Source of the DNA: Nitriliruptoraceae bacterium
Lineage (GTDB): Bacteria > Actinomycetota > Nitriliruptoria > Nitriliruptorales > Nitriliruptoraceae
Reading direction: 5' to 3'
Length of the DNA stretch: 24,917 nt
Assembly (NCBI GenBank): GCA_007118045.1
Contig: SKTG01000032.1
Span: forward strand, 1-24,917
Within the stretch, counting starts at the first letter, position 1. The number at the start of each line of letters is the position of its first letter. Position numbers and translations under genes: made by a program. Positions 8,217 through 17,378 of this stretch are shown here, one piece after another. The notes beneath the pieces were generated by a model. The model saw only the letters and a program-made list of their open reading frames with translations. It searched no databases and had not been told where the DNA came from.

Positions 8217-9498
8217 CGAACTCCGAGGCGGGGACCCTCGCGATGTCGGCACCGAGCGCCTGCAGTCGCGGGACGAACCGTGCGTAGCCGCGGTCGATGT
8301 GGTGGACGTCGCGCACGACGGTCTCACCCTCCGCCACCAGACCCGCCATGACGCCCGCGGCGCCGGCGCGCACGTCGAGCCCGGCCAACGTCGCGCCGCG
8401 CAGCCGAGCGGGCCCGCGGATCAGCGCGTGATGCCCGTCGATCTCGATGTCGGCGCCCATGCGCGCCAGCTCGTGGACGAACGAGAAGCGCGACTCGAAC
8501 ACGTTCTCCGTGCACCGTGAGGTGCCGTCCGCCTGGCTGAGCAGGACCATCATCTGCGGTTGCAGGTCGGTCGGGAAGCCCGGGTAGGGCAGGGTCACGA
8601 CGTCGGCGGGGGCGAGCTCGTCGGCCTTGACCCGCAACGACGATCCGCCCTCCTCCACCACGGTGCCGGCCGCTCGCAGTTTGATCAGAGGCAGGGTCAG
8701 GTCGGCTGGCCGGACGCGTTCGATGACGACGTCGCCGCCGGTGACCGCCGCGGCCATCGCGTAGGTCCCGGCTTCGATGCGGTCGGGACAGGTCTCCCAC
8801 CGCACGGGCGCGAGCCGCTCGACACCCTCGATCTCCAGCGTCGGTGAGCCGATGCCGGCGATGTTCGCCCCCATCGCGACCAGCATGCGACACAGGTCCT
8901 GGACCTCCGGTTCCCGTGCCGCGTTGTCGATCACGGTCAGTCCGTCGGCGAGGACGGCGGCCATGAGCAGGTTCTCGGTGGCACCGACCGACGGGAAGTC
9001 GAGCGTGATCATCGCCCCGTGCAGGTCCGGCGCGATCACCTCCACCTCCCCCGGGTGGTGGTGGACGCTGGCACCCATCGCCTCCAGGCCGCGCGCGTGG
9101 AGGTCGATCGCCCGGGCACCGATGCGGTCGCCTCCGGGCAGTGCCAACCGCGCCCGGCGGAGCCGTCCGACCAGCGGGCCGAGACACGACAGCGACGCAC
9201 GGATGCGCCGCACCGCGTCGGCCGGGGGCTGGGGATGTGGGTCCGTGGCCTCCAGTCGGCAGGTACCGGCCCCGAGGTCGAGGTCGACCTCCACCCCGGT
9301 GCCGCGCAGGAGCTCGGCCATGACGGGAACGTCCGCGATGGCCGGGATCTGCGACAGCTCGAGCGGCCCGTCGCACAACAGCGACGCGGCCATGAGCTTG
9401 AGCGCGGAGTTCTTCGCACCGGAGAGGGTGACGGTCCCCCGGAGGGGAGCACCACCTCGGACGCGGAACACCTCGGTCGAGGAGGTCGGATCCAACAT
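8209..9498 (-). CDS. murA: UDP-N-acetylglucosamine 1-carboxyvinyltransferase, Asp-type
   Basis: The protein has 429 residues, normal for MurA, which transfers enolpyruvate from PEP to UDP-GlcNAc as the first committed step of peptidoglycan synthesis in the cytoplasm. SGAKNSALKLMAASLL (26-41) holds the conserved Lys-Asn pair. GFPTDLQPQ carries the catalytic Asp and HIDRGYARFVPRL the C-terminal Arg. The active-site loop reads LPGGDRIGAR, so residue 124 (codon 9127-9129) is Asp where most bacterial MurAs have Cys. Asp-type MurA is known from mycobacteria and others and is intrinsically insensitive to fosfomycin. The ATG at 9498 has no ribosome site but a TAACCT element 7 nt upstream, suggesting a leaderless transcript. 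It sits 65 nt after atpC and overlaps the SpoIID-like gene by 8 nt. The ATP synthase-murA order is common in actinobacteria. Confidence 0.96.
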   Translation of the reverse strand: MLDPTSSTEVFRVRGGAPLRGTVTLSGAKNSALKLMAASLLCDGPLELSQIPAIADVPVMAELLRGTGVEVDLDLGAGTCRLEATDPHPQPPADAVRRIRASLSCLGPLVGRLRRARLALPGGDRIGARAIDLHARGLEAMGASVHHHPGEVEVIAPDLHGAMITLDFPSVGATENLLMAAVLADGLTVIDNAAREPEVQDLCRMLVAMGANIAGIGSPTLEIEGVERLAPVRWETCPDRIEAGTYAMAAAVTGGDVVIERVRPADLTLPLIKLRAAGTVVEEGGSSLRVKADELAPADVVTLPYPGFPTDLQPQMMVLLSQADGTSRCTENVFESRFSFVHELARMGADIEIDGHHALIRGPARLRGATLAGLDVRAGAAGVMAGLVAEGETVVRDVHHIDRGYARFVPRLQALGADIARVPASEFDG

Positions 9499-9505
9499 GC
9501 GGGTG

Positions 9506-9511
9506 AGGTTA
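9506..9511 (-). promoter_or_regulatory. Candidate -10 element for leaderless murA transcript
   Basis: TAACCT fits the actinobacterial TANNNT -10 and ends exactly 7 nt before the murA ATG, so transcription would begin at or next to the start codon. The absence of any purine-rich ribosome site there agrees with this. No strong -35 is visible. A second -10-like element, TAGCGT (9538-9533), lies 27 nt further upstream and would give a leader of about 28 nt. Confidence 0.4.
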
Positions 9512-9563
9512 GCGAGGCCTGGCCCGGGTCCGACGCTACCCCGACGTCCGCCCGACGGGTGGC

Positions 9564-9962
9564 CTACCCCTCACCGAGGTCCACGCGCAGCTGCTGCTTC
9601 TTCAGCGACGCGAGCAGCGACGCATCGGAGGAGTTGGCGAGTCGTTCCTCGAGGATCCGCTGTTGGCGCTTGGCCCGCGCGAGGTCGATGTCGCTCGCCA
9701 GTTCGGCGATGTCGGCGAGGACGATGCACCGGCCGTCGTCGCCCACGAACAGCACGCCCCGATGCACCGCGATGCGCTGGTCCGAGCCGTCCACGAGCAC
9801 CGCTCGGACCGCCCCGACGTCCAGCGCGACCACGGCCGGCTGGTGGCCCGGCAGGATGCCGATCTCGCCCTCGACGCCGCGGGCGTAGAGCTCGGTGATC
9901 TCCGCGCTGAGCACGTGGCCCTCCGCGGAGACGACCTCCAGGGGCATGGTCGCGTCGGTCAT
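9564..9962 (-). CDS. atpC: F0F1 ATP synthase subunit epsilon
   Basis: The protein has 132 residues. The N-terminal beta-sandwich contains GHVLSAEITELYARGVEGEIGILPGHQP split across residues 15-42, which matches the conserved epsilon core with its GE.GILPGH signature. The C-terminal part has two helices rich in Arg, Glu and Lys from about residue 85. Epsilon forms the rotor stalk with gamma and couples or inhibits ATP hydrolysis on the cytoplasmic face. The ATG at 9962 overlaps the atpD stop as ATGA, so the two are translationally coupled. It is the last gene of the synthase cluster and is followed after 65 nt by murA. Confidence 0.95.
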   Translation of the reverse strand: MTDATMPLEVVSAEGHVLSAEITELYARGVEGEIGILPGHQPAVVALDVGAVRAVLVDGSDQRIAVHRGVLFVGDDGRCIVLADIAELASDIDLARAKRQQRILEERLANSSDASLLASLKKQQLRVDLGEG

Positions 9963-11380
9963 CGGCTCGACAGCTCCGCGGCCTTGCGCTGCACGTCGTC
10001 GGCGTTGCCCGCGTAGAGGAAGGCCTGCTCGGGCAGCTCGTCCATCTCGCCCTCGATCAGCGCCTTGAACCCCTCGACCGTGTCCTGGACGGAGACGTAG
10101 ACCCCCGGGTTGCCGGTGAACTGCTCGGCGACGTAGAAGTTCTGGCTGAAGAAACGCTGCGCCTTGCGGGCCCGGTCCACGACGACCTTGTCCTCCTCGG
10201 ACAGCTCGTCGATACCGAGGATCGCGATGATGTCCTGCAGGTCGCGGTAGCGCTGGAGGACCTCCTGGACACCGGTCGCGACCTGGTAGTGCTCGTCGCC
10301 CACCACGGATGGGTCGAGGATGCGCGAGGTCGAGTCCAGCGGGTCGACGGCCGGGTAGATGCCCAGCGAGGCGATGTCGCGGGAGAGCACGGTCTGCGCG
10401 TCGAGGTGGGCGAACGTGGTGTGCGGCGCCGGGTCGGTGATGTCGTCGGCCGGGACGTAGACGGCCTGCAGCGAGGTGATCGAGCGACCCTTGGTCGAGG
10501 TGATCCGCTCCTGCAGCTGACCCATCTCGTTGGTCAGCGTCGGCTGGTAGCCCACGGCGGAGGGCATGCGGCCGAGCAGCGTCGAGACCTCGGAACCGGC
10601 CTGGACGAACCGGAAGACGTTGTCCACGAACAACAGCACGTCCTGACGCATCTCGTCGCGGAAGTACTCCGCCATCGTCAGCGCCGACAACGCCACGCGC
10701 AGACGCACGCCCGGTGGTTCGTCCATCTGCCCGTAGACGAGCGCGGCCTTCTCGAGGACGCCGGAGTCCTCCATCTCGAGCAGCAGGTCCGTGCCCTCAC
10801 GGGTGCGCTCGCCGACCCCGGCGAAGACCGACACACCACCGTGCTGCTGAGCGACCCGGTTGATCATCTCCTGGATGACGACGGTCTTGCCCACGCCGGC
10901 GCCGCCGAACATCCCGATCTTGCCGCCCTGCACGTACGGCTCGACGAGGTCGATCACCTTGATGCCCGTCTCGAACATCGTGGTCTGCGGCTCGAGCTCG
11001 TCGAAGGGCGGCGGTTCGCGGTGGATGGCCCACCGCGTGTCGGCCTGGATCTGGTCGTTGGTGGTGTCGAGCGAGTCACCGAGCACGTTGTAGACGTGAC
11101 CGAGCGTCCCTGGGCCGACGGGCACGGTGATCGCGCTGCCCGTGTCCTGCACGGTCGCGCCACGTGCGACACCGTCCGTGGGCTGCATGCAGATCGCCCG
11201 GACCCGGTTCTCGCCGAGGTGCTGAGCGACCTCCGCGGTGATGGTCGAGGTCACGCCCTGGTAGGTGCGCTCGAAGGTGATCGCGTGGTTGATGTCCGGT
11301 TGGTCCCCGGGCGGGAACTCGACGTCGACGACGGGGCCCGTGACGCGAACGATGCGCCCTTCGGCGAGTGGCTCGGCCAT
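9959..11380 (-). CDS. atpD: F0F1 ATP synthase subunit beta
   Basis: The protein has 473 residues from the ATG at 11380, preceded by AGGAAGG. The longer in-frame start at 11512 adds 44 residues of non-family sequence across the gap and part of atpG, so it was rejected. Catalytic features are the P-loop GGAGVGKT (159-166), GERTREGTDLLLEM with the catalytic Glu at 191, LLFVDNVFRF as Walker B, and the DELSEED lever motif at 391-397 that contacts gamma. Three beta subunits alternate with alpha in the cytoplasmic F1 head and carry the catalytic sites. The gene lies 106 nt after atpG and overlaps atpC by 4 nt. Nothing is missing. Confidence 0.98.
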   Translation of the reverse strand: MAEPLAEGRIVRVTGPVVDVEFPPGDQPDINHAITFERTYQGVTSTITAEVAQHLGENRVRAICMQPTDGVARGATVQDTGSAITVPVGPGTLGHVYNVLGDSLDTTNDQIQADTRWAIHREPPPFDELEPQTTMFETGIKVIDLVEPYVQGGKIGMFGGAGVGKTVVIQEMINRVAQQHGGVSVFAGVGERTREGTDLLLEMEDSGVLEKAALVYGQMDEPPGVRLRVALSALTMAEYFRDEMRQDVLLFVDNVFRFVQAGSEVSTLLGRMPSAVGYQPTLTNEMGQLQERITSTKGRSITSLQAVYVPADDITDPAPHTTFAHLDAQTVLSRDIASLGIYPAVDPLDSTSRILDPSVVGDEHYQVATGVQEVLQRYRDLQDIIAILGIDELSEEDKVVVDRARKAQRFFSQNFYVAEQFTGNPGVYVSVQDTVEGFKALIEGEMDELPEQAFLYAGNADDVQRKAAELSSR

Positions 11381-11486
11381 CCGTGCTTCCTTCCTGTGGC
11401 ACCGCGCCGGCGTGTGGAGCGGGCGGTGGGTACGTGGCGTTGCGGTGATGTGCGCTGGTGGGCGCCCCACTGGGAGGGGCGGGTGC

Positions 11487-12368
11487 TCACTCGTTGAGCG
11501 CCTCGGCGCCACCGACGATCTCCGAGATCTCCGTGGTGATCTGCTCCTGGCGCGCCTGGTTCATGATGCGCGAGAGGTTGCTGGCGACCTCCTTGGCGTT
11601 GTCGGTCGCCGACTTCATGGCACGCTGCCGGCTCGCGTGCTCCGAGGCAGCGGACTCCAGCAACCCGTGGAAGACCTTGGCCTCGACGTACCGCGGGATC
11701 AACAGGTCCAGTAGCTCGGCCTGATCCGGCTCGAAGATGAACTCCGCGGTCGGCAGCTCGCTGCCGCCCTCGAACTCCGTCGGCTTGACGGGCAGCAGCT
11801 CCATGCGGGTCGGGCGCTGCGTCAACGACGACTTGAAGTCGGTGTAGACCAGCCAGGCCCGGTCCAGCTCCGTCTCGGTGTAGCGCGCCATGACCTCCTC
11901 GGCGATCTCCGTGGCGTCCTCGATCGCGGGCGTGTCGGAGATGCCCTGCCAGATCCGGTGCGCCTGACGGCCCCGGTAGGCGAAGTAGCCCGCCCCCTTC
12001 TTCCCGATGACGTACAGATCGACGTGCCGGCCGGCGGCCTCCTCCTCGCGCAGCGTCCGCTCCGCGACCTTGAGGATGTTGGCGTTGTAGGCCCCGGCCA
12101 GGCCCCGGTCCGAGGTGTTGACCAGCACGGCCACGCGCTGGACCTCGCGCTGCTGCAGCAGCGGGTGCTGTCGGACCTCGTTGGAGACCGCGAGCCCCTT
12201 GATGACCTCGTGGATCTGCTCGGCGTAGGGGCGGGCGCTGCGCACGCGGGCCTGTGCCTTGAGGATGCGCGACGCGGCGATCATCTCCATGGCCCGCGTG
12301 ATCTTCTGCGTGCTGCGCACCGACTTGATGCGCCGCTTGAGCTGCCTGATCTGGCCGCTACCTGGCAC
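11487..12368 (-). CDS. atpG: F0F1 ATP synthase subunit gamma
   Basis: The protein has 293 residues and begins at a GTG (12368) directly after an AGGAGGAGGA ribosome site. The N-terminal helix RRIKSVRSTQKITRAMEMIA and the C-terminal pair of segments SRQRAMKSATDNAKE and LSRIMNQARQEQIT are the two conserved coiled-coil strands that form the rotor shaft inside the alpha3beta3 head. The central Rossmann-like part contains NTSDRGLAGAYNANI. The gene lies between atpA and atpD as usual, 80 nt after atpA. The 106-nt gap to atpD holds a small GTGGG/CCCAC hairpin (11458-11470) of unknown meaning. Confidence 0.97.
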   Translation of the reverse strand: MPGSGQIRQLKRRIKSVRSTQKITRAMEMIAASRILKAQARVRSARPYAEQIHEVIKGLAVSNEVRQHPLLQQREVQRVAVLVNTSDRGLAGAYNANILKVAERTLREEEAAGRHVDLYVIGKKGAGYFAYRGRQAHRIWQGISDTPAIEDATEIAEEVMARYTETELDRAWLVYTDFKSSLTQRPTRMELLPVKPTEFEGGSELPTAEFIFEPDQAELLDLLIPRYVEAKVFHGLLESAASEHASRQRAMKSATDNAKEVASNLSRIMNQARQEQITTEISEIVGGAEALNE

Positions 12369-12448
12369 CTGCTCCTCCTCCTGCCCGGCCCGATGGAGCC
12401 GAGCGACGGACCCGCCCGCGGACGGGCCCGGCCGTGCTCACGTGGCGC

Positions 12449-14059
<1,611 letters not shown>

Positions 14060-14132
14060 CGTGTCTTCCTCTGGTGGTCCGGCTGGATGCCGCCGGTGAC
14101 GCGCGGGGCGTCGTGAACAAGAACGCGCGCGG

Positions 14133-14666
14133 CTACACGCCGACGCGGGTGCGCAGGTCGGCCAGCCGCCGCAGCAGGCTGCCGTCGATGATCTCGTCGC
14201 CGATGCGTGCGCGGACACCGCCGACCACCGACGGGTCGACGATCACCTTCAGCTCGAGCCGGCGTCCGGTGGCACGCTCGAGCGCCTGCTTGAGCGCGGC
14301 CTTGCGCGGTTCGTCGAGCTCGACCGCGACCCGCACCTCGGCGAGCTCCTCCTGGCGCGCGGCCGCCACGCGCCGCGCCACCTCGTCCGCGATCGCGGTG
14401 AGCGAGCGGACCCGGTCGGCGGCGATCAGCATCGCCATCACGCTGCGGGTGGCGGGGTGCGCCGCCGAGAGGACGTCGGATTCGATGAAGGCCAGCCGCT
14501 GCGCGACGGGCAGCTGCAGGTCGGTCAGCCGCTGGCGCAGGTCCTCCGCGCCGTCCACCGCCCGCGCGATCGCCAGCAGCTCGTCCTCGACGGCGTCCAA
14601 CGCGTCCTCGGCCGTCGCCAGGGCGACGACGGCCTCCGCGTAGTGGAGCGTGAGCTCGGTGTTCAT
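14133..14666 (-). CDS. atpH: F0F1 ATP synthase subunit delta
   Basis: The protein has 177 residues, the usual length. The N-terminal six-helix part starts HYAEAVVALA. The C-terminal family signature GGVRARIGDEIIDGSLLRRL (residues 148-167) is intact. Delta forms the cap of the peripheral stalk and joins subunit b to the top of the F1 head. The ATG at 14666 is 9 nt after the stop of atpF, and atpA follows after a 73-nt gap. Unlike in mycobacteria, b and delta are separate proteins here. Confidence 0.95.
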   Translation of the reverse strand: MNTELTLHYAEAVVALATAEDALDAVEDELLAIARAVDGAEDLRQRLTDLQLPVAQRLAFIESDVLSAAHPATRSVMAMLIAADRVRSLTAIADEVARRVAAARQEELAEVRVAVELDEPRKAALKQALERATGRRLELKVIVDPSVVGGVRARIGDEIIDGSLLRRLADLRTRVGV

Positions 14667-14675
14667 CGGGCGCCT

Positions 14676-15215
14676 TTAGTTCTGGTTGGAGAGCCGCTGG
14701 ATGTACTCGTCGACGAGCCCCGCGTGCGTGGCGTCGTCGAGCTCGCGCTCGACGATGCGGGAGGCGAGCTCGACCGAGATGGCACCGACCTGGGTGCGCA
14801 GCTCCTGCAGAGCCCGGTCACGTTCCGCGCTCACGTCGGCCTGCGCCCGCTCGATGATGTGCTGCGCTTCCGCCTCCGCGCGCTCGCGCGCCTCGGCCCG
14901 CAACGCATCCGCCGAGGCCTTGGCCTCCTCGACGATGCGGTTCGCGTCGCCCTGGGCGTCGGCGATGCTCTCCTCGTAACGCCGCTTGGCCTCCTCGGCG
15001 TCGGCCAGCTTGCTGTCGGCCTCCTCGAGCTTGCCCTGGATCGCCGCCGACCGGTCCTCGAGGGTCTGGTTCAGCTTCGGGAACACGAACTTGATGATCG
15101 CGAGCATCAACAGCCCGAAGGCGAAGAACCCCCAGATCAGCTCCGCCGCGTCCGGCAACAGGGCGATCGAGTCCGGATCCTCCTCGACGGCGAGGATGAT
15201 GGTGGCTAGCAGCAT
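14676..15215 (-). CDS. atpF: F0F1 ATP synthase subunit b
   Basis: The protein has 179 residues. One membrane helix (about 25-45, ending FVFPKLNQ) is followed by a long charged amphipathic coiled coil (about 50-160) of Ala, Glu, Arg and Asp heptads. This is the classic architecture of the b subunit, two copies of which form the peripheral stator. The ATG at 15215 lies 41 nt after atpE and the TAA stop is 9 nt before atpH. A short acidic leader (residues 11-16) before the helix would face the outside. Confidence 0.95.
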   Translation of the reverse strand: MLLATIILAVEEDPDSIALLPDAAELIWGFFAFGLLMLAIIKFVFPKLNQTLEDRSAAIQGKLEEADSKLADAEEAKRRYEESIADAQGDANRIVEEAKASADALRAEARERAEAEAQHIIERAQADVSAERDRALQELRTQVGAISVELASRIVERELDDATHAGLVDEYIQRLSNQN

Positions 15216-15256
15216 GATGGTCCCTCAGGGGTCACCGACCGCTCTCGCGGCCGTCT

Positions 15257-15460
15257 CTACAGCGCGAAGGCCAGAACGAAGCCCAGCAGGGCGAGCGCCT
15301 CGACGACGGCGATACCGATGAACATCGTCGTGCGGACCATGCCGGCGGCCTCGGGTTGGCGGGCCATCGACTCCAGCGCCTTGCCGATGAGCATGCCGAG
15401 CCCGATCGCCGGGCCGAGCGTGGCGAGGCCGTAACCGATGACGTTGAGCGAACCTTCCAT
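15257..15460 (-). CDS. atpE: F0F1 ATP synthase subunit c (proton-type)
   Basis: The protein has 67 residues, slightly short for the family. It is two hydrophobic helices joined by the conserved polar loop ARQPEA (33-38). The ion-carrying carboxylate is E54 in GIAVVEALALLG. At the position of the Na+ ligand Gln of sodium-type rings (Ilyobacter Q32) there is Leu (L21, in GPAIGLG), and the residue after E54 is Ala rather than Ser, so the ring should carry protons. The ATG at 15460 has a purine-rich site upstream (AGGAA). It lies 86 nt after atpB. The helix-1 glycine motif is only partly kept. Confidence 0.96.
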   Translation of the reverse strand: MEGSLNVIGYGLATLGPAIGLGMLIGKALESMARQPEAAGMVRTTMFIGIAVVEALALLGFVLAFAL

Positions 15461-15546
15461 GTTCTGTTCCTTCTACGTGCGGCGTCGGACGCCGCGGTGG
15501 TCGGACGTGGATCCTGCACCGGTGGTGCATGGTCTGCGGGTCGGGG

Positions 15547-16350
15547 TCAGTGCGCTTCCATCGAGGAGCTGATGTACACCGCCGTCAGCATGCTGAAGAT
15601 GTAGGCCTGAAGGCCGATGATGAACAGCTCGAAACCGAACACCAGCGGGGACGCGATGAACGCGAAGGCGGCGATCGGCCAACCCGCCGGCGACGGCAGG
15701 AAGACGTGGATCGTGACCAACGTGATGACCACGAGGATGTGACCCGCGACCATGTTGGCGAACAACCGGACGAACAGCGTGAACGGCCGGAGGATCAGCG
15801 TGGAGACGATCTCGATCGGCGTCAGGATGATGTAGAGCGCCTTGGGTACCCCCGACGGGAACGCGATACCGCCGAAGTAGCCCAGGAAGCCCTGTTCCTT
15901 GATGCCCACGCCGACGTAGACCAACCAGGCGATCGCGGCGAGGAAGATCGGCCAGGCGGCGCGCGACGTCGGGGGCAGCATCAGCAGCGGCGTGATCTTG
16001 GCGATGTTGAGCGCGAAGATCCCGACGAACAACGTGGTCAGCAGGGGGACGAACTTCAGTCCCTTGGGCCCGATGATGTCGAGCGCGATCTGACGGTTGA
16101 AGTCGACGATCATCTCCAGGAACGCCTGGAACTTCCCCGGGACGATCTGGGGGTTGCGCAGCCCGTAGAGGAAGACCCCCGCCACGATCGCCATCATCAG
16201 CCACGCGATCAGGATCGTGCGGTTGATGGACAGGTCGAGCCCGAAGAGGCTGAGCTCGAAGATCGGGGGGAAGTTGAACAGCTGGTTGATCGGCTCGAGG
16301 ACGCCCTCGAACTCCCCGCCGAACTCGGCTGCAGCGATGACGTTGATCAC
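15547..16350 (-). CDS. atpB: F0F1 ATP synthase subunit a
   Basis: The protein has 267 residues with about six membrane helices. The essential stator arginine is R195 in FTLFVRLFANMVAGH, matching the conserved RLF.NM.aGH signature. The half-channel helix near the C-terminus includes GFELFIIGLQAYIFSML. Subunit a carries the two proton half-channels against the c ring. The GTG at 16350 overlaps the stop of the AtpI-like gene as GTGA, so the two are translationally coupled. It is followed by atpE after 86 nt. Confidence 0.96.
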   Translation of the reverse strand: MINVIAAAEFGGEFEGVLEPINQLFNFPPIFELSLFGLDLSINRTILIAWLMMAIVAGVFLYGLRNPQIVPGKFQAFLEMIVDFNRQIALDIIGPKGLKFVPLLTTLFVGIFALNIAKITPLLMLPPTSRAAWPIFLAAIAWLVYVGVGIKEQGFLGYFGGIAFPSGVPKALYIILTPIEIVSTLILRPFTLFVRLFANMVAGHILVVITLVTIHVFLPSPAGWPIAAFAFIASPLVFGFELFIIGLQAYIFSMLTAVYISSSMEAH

Positions 16351-16817
16351 AGCGGTTGGCTCCGTGCGTCGTTGGCGGCGGTCGTGGACCCACCTGCCTG
16401 GGCGTCCACCCAGAACAGGCGTGGCATCCGGGACAGCAGCCGAAGTTCGTAGGCCAGGGTGACCGCCACGGCGATGCCGGTGGCAGCGGCGAGGCTGCGA
16501 CCGTGCACCCAGGAGAGCTGGGTGAGACCGAAGAGGGCGGCGACGTACAGGGGTAGCCGGACCATCGCGCCGACCACCAGGATGCCGACGCTACCGGCAC
16601 CGTCGATGCCGGGGCGACCGGCGACCCAGACCAGCAGCGCGGCGGAGGCTCCGAACAGGACCAGGACGAAGCCGAGCCCGATCAGCGCGCTGACGGCTCC
16701 GTTCCAGCCCACGAGCCACGCGGCACCGCCGGCGACGGGGACGGCGAGCAGGGCCAGCGCCCGGAGGGCACCGACCGCGAGCTCGCGCTCGTCCATCGGG
16801 GGGGTGTCACCGCTCAC
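16347..16817 (-). CDS. AtpI-like ATP synthase accessory membrane protein
   Basis: The protein has 156 residues and four predicted membrane helices (about 15-36, 41-66, 75-98 and 105-125). Its position immediately before atpB, with a GTGA overlap, and its size and topology fit the ATP synthase subunit I group. That group is thought to assist c-ring assembly or ion supply. Sequence similarity is weak, as is usual for this family. The GTG at 16817 was chosen because GGGAGG lies about 9 nt upstream. The in-frame ATG at 16796 has no ribosome site. It overlaps the AtpZ-like gene by 11 nt. Confidence 0.7.
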   Translation of the reverse strand: MSGDTPPMDERELAVGALRALALLAVPVAGGAAWLVGWNGAVSALIGLGFVLVLFGASAALLVWVAGRPGIDGAGSVGILVVGAMVRLPLYVAALFGLTQLSWVHGRSLAAATGIAVAVTLAYELRLLSRMPRLFWVDAQAGGSTTAANDARSQPL

Positions 16818-17274
16818 GCGTGCGAGCCTCCCGCCGCGCCTGCTGCGCTGCGCGCTCCTGCTCGTCCATACGCGCGCCGCGGAGGAAGACGAGGTAGAGC
16901 CCGGCCGCGTTGCCGATCAACGCGCCCACCAGCAGCAACCACGGGCCGGTACCGAGCTGCCGGTCCGCGAACCAACCGATCGCCGTCCACGTCAGGATGC
17001 CCGCCAAGAGCTCCATCACCATCACGGACGAGTGATCGAAGCCGCTCCACAGCTCGCGTCGCGGCGTGCCCCGCAGCATCGGCGTGACAGCGGGCCCGGG
17101 GTCGCGGGTCGGGGTCGCTCCCTCGGTGCGCCCGAGGTGGCCACGCTCGACCGACGCCGCGTCGGATGCCGACGGCGGCGTCGTGTCGGACTCAGCTCGC
17201 AACGACAAGGTGGATCCCGGTTTCGAGGAGGCCTCGACGAGGCCGGCGTGCGCGGCCGAATGGCCCCGCAACAT
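16807..17274 (-). CDS. AtpZ/AtpI-family (ATPase gene1) small membrane protein, start uncertain
   Basis: The secure part is the C-terminal about 85 residues. It has two membrane helices with the ATPase_gene1 pattern LLAGILTWTAIGWFADRQLG and, after a short gap, LVGALIGNAAGLYLVFLR, then a charged tail. This family accompanies F0F1 operons and has been linked to c-ring insertion or cation transport. The start is doubtful. ATG 17079 gives a family-sized protein but has no ribosome site. ATG 17274 adds a Ser/Thr/Pro-rich stretch and lies just after a good promoter candidate. GTG 17382 overlaps the wecA-like stop as GTGA and would give 191 residues. I chose 17274 because GC3 upstream of it is visibly poorer. 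Confidence 0.6.
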   Translation of the reverse strand: MLRGHSAAHAGLVEASSKPGSTLSLRAESDTTPPSASDAASVERGHLGRTEGATPTRDPGPAVTPMLRGTPRRELWSGFDHSSVMVMELLAGILTWTAIGWFADRQLGTGPWLLLVGALIGNAAGLYLVFLRGARMDEQERAAQQARREARTRER

Positions 17275-17294
17275 GGGGCCCGCGGGCGCGCGGC

Positions 17295-17324
17295 ACGCTA
17301 GCAAGGTCGCTGTTGGACCGCCAA
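17295..17324 (-). promoter_or_regulatory. Candidate promoter of the ATP synthase gene cluster
   Basis: On the minus strand TTGGCG (17324-17319), an 18-nt spacer and TAGCGT (17300-17295) form the best sigma-70-like promoter seen in the window. It lies in the low-coding-likeness stretch between the wecA-like stop and the first ATP synthase accessory gene. Transcription would start near 17288. It would let the synthase genes be expressed apart from the upstream glyA-wecA block. Confidence 0.45.
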
Positions 17325-17378
17325 AGGAGCCCGTCGACGGCGCGGAGGTGACCGGGCACCGCTCGGACCGACCTCGGC

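Noticed and set aside
6180..8351. 723-codon plus-strand ORF opposite the CPBP and SpoIID-like genes
   Set aside because: It is rich in Arg, Gly, Pro and Val, has no family resemblance, and mirrors a well-supported gene in high-GC DNA.
11458..11470. GTGGG/CCCAC hairpin between atpG and atpD
   Set aside because: Five base pairs with a 3-nt loop is expected by chance in sequence of this GC content, and no attenuator features accompany it.
10289..11497. 402-codon plus-strand ORF antisense to atpD
   Set aside because: The composition (His, Arg, Val, Asp) is what antisense of an ATP synthase gene gives; atpD is certain.
15257..15460. Sodium-binding signature in subunit c
   Set aside because: The Gln and Ser ligands are replaced by Leu and Ala, leaving only the Glu.
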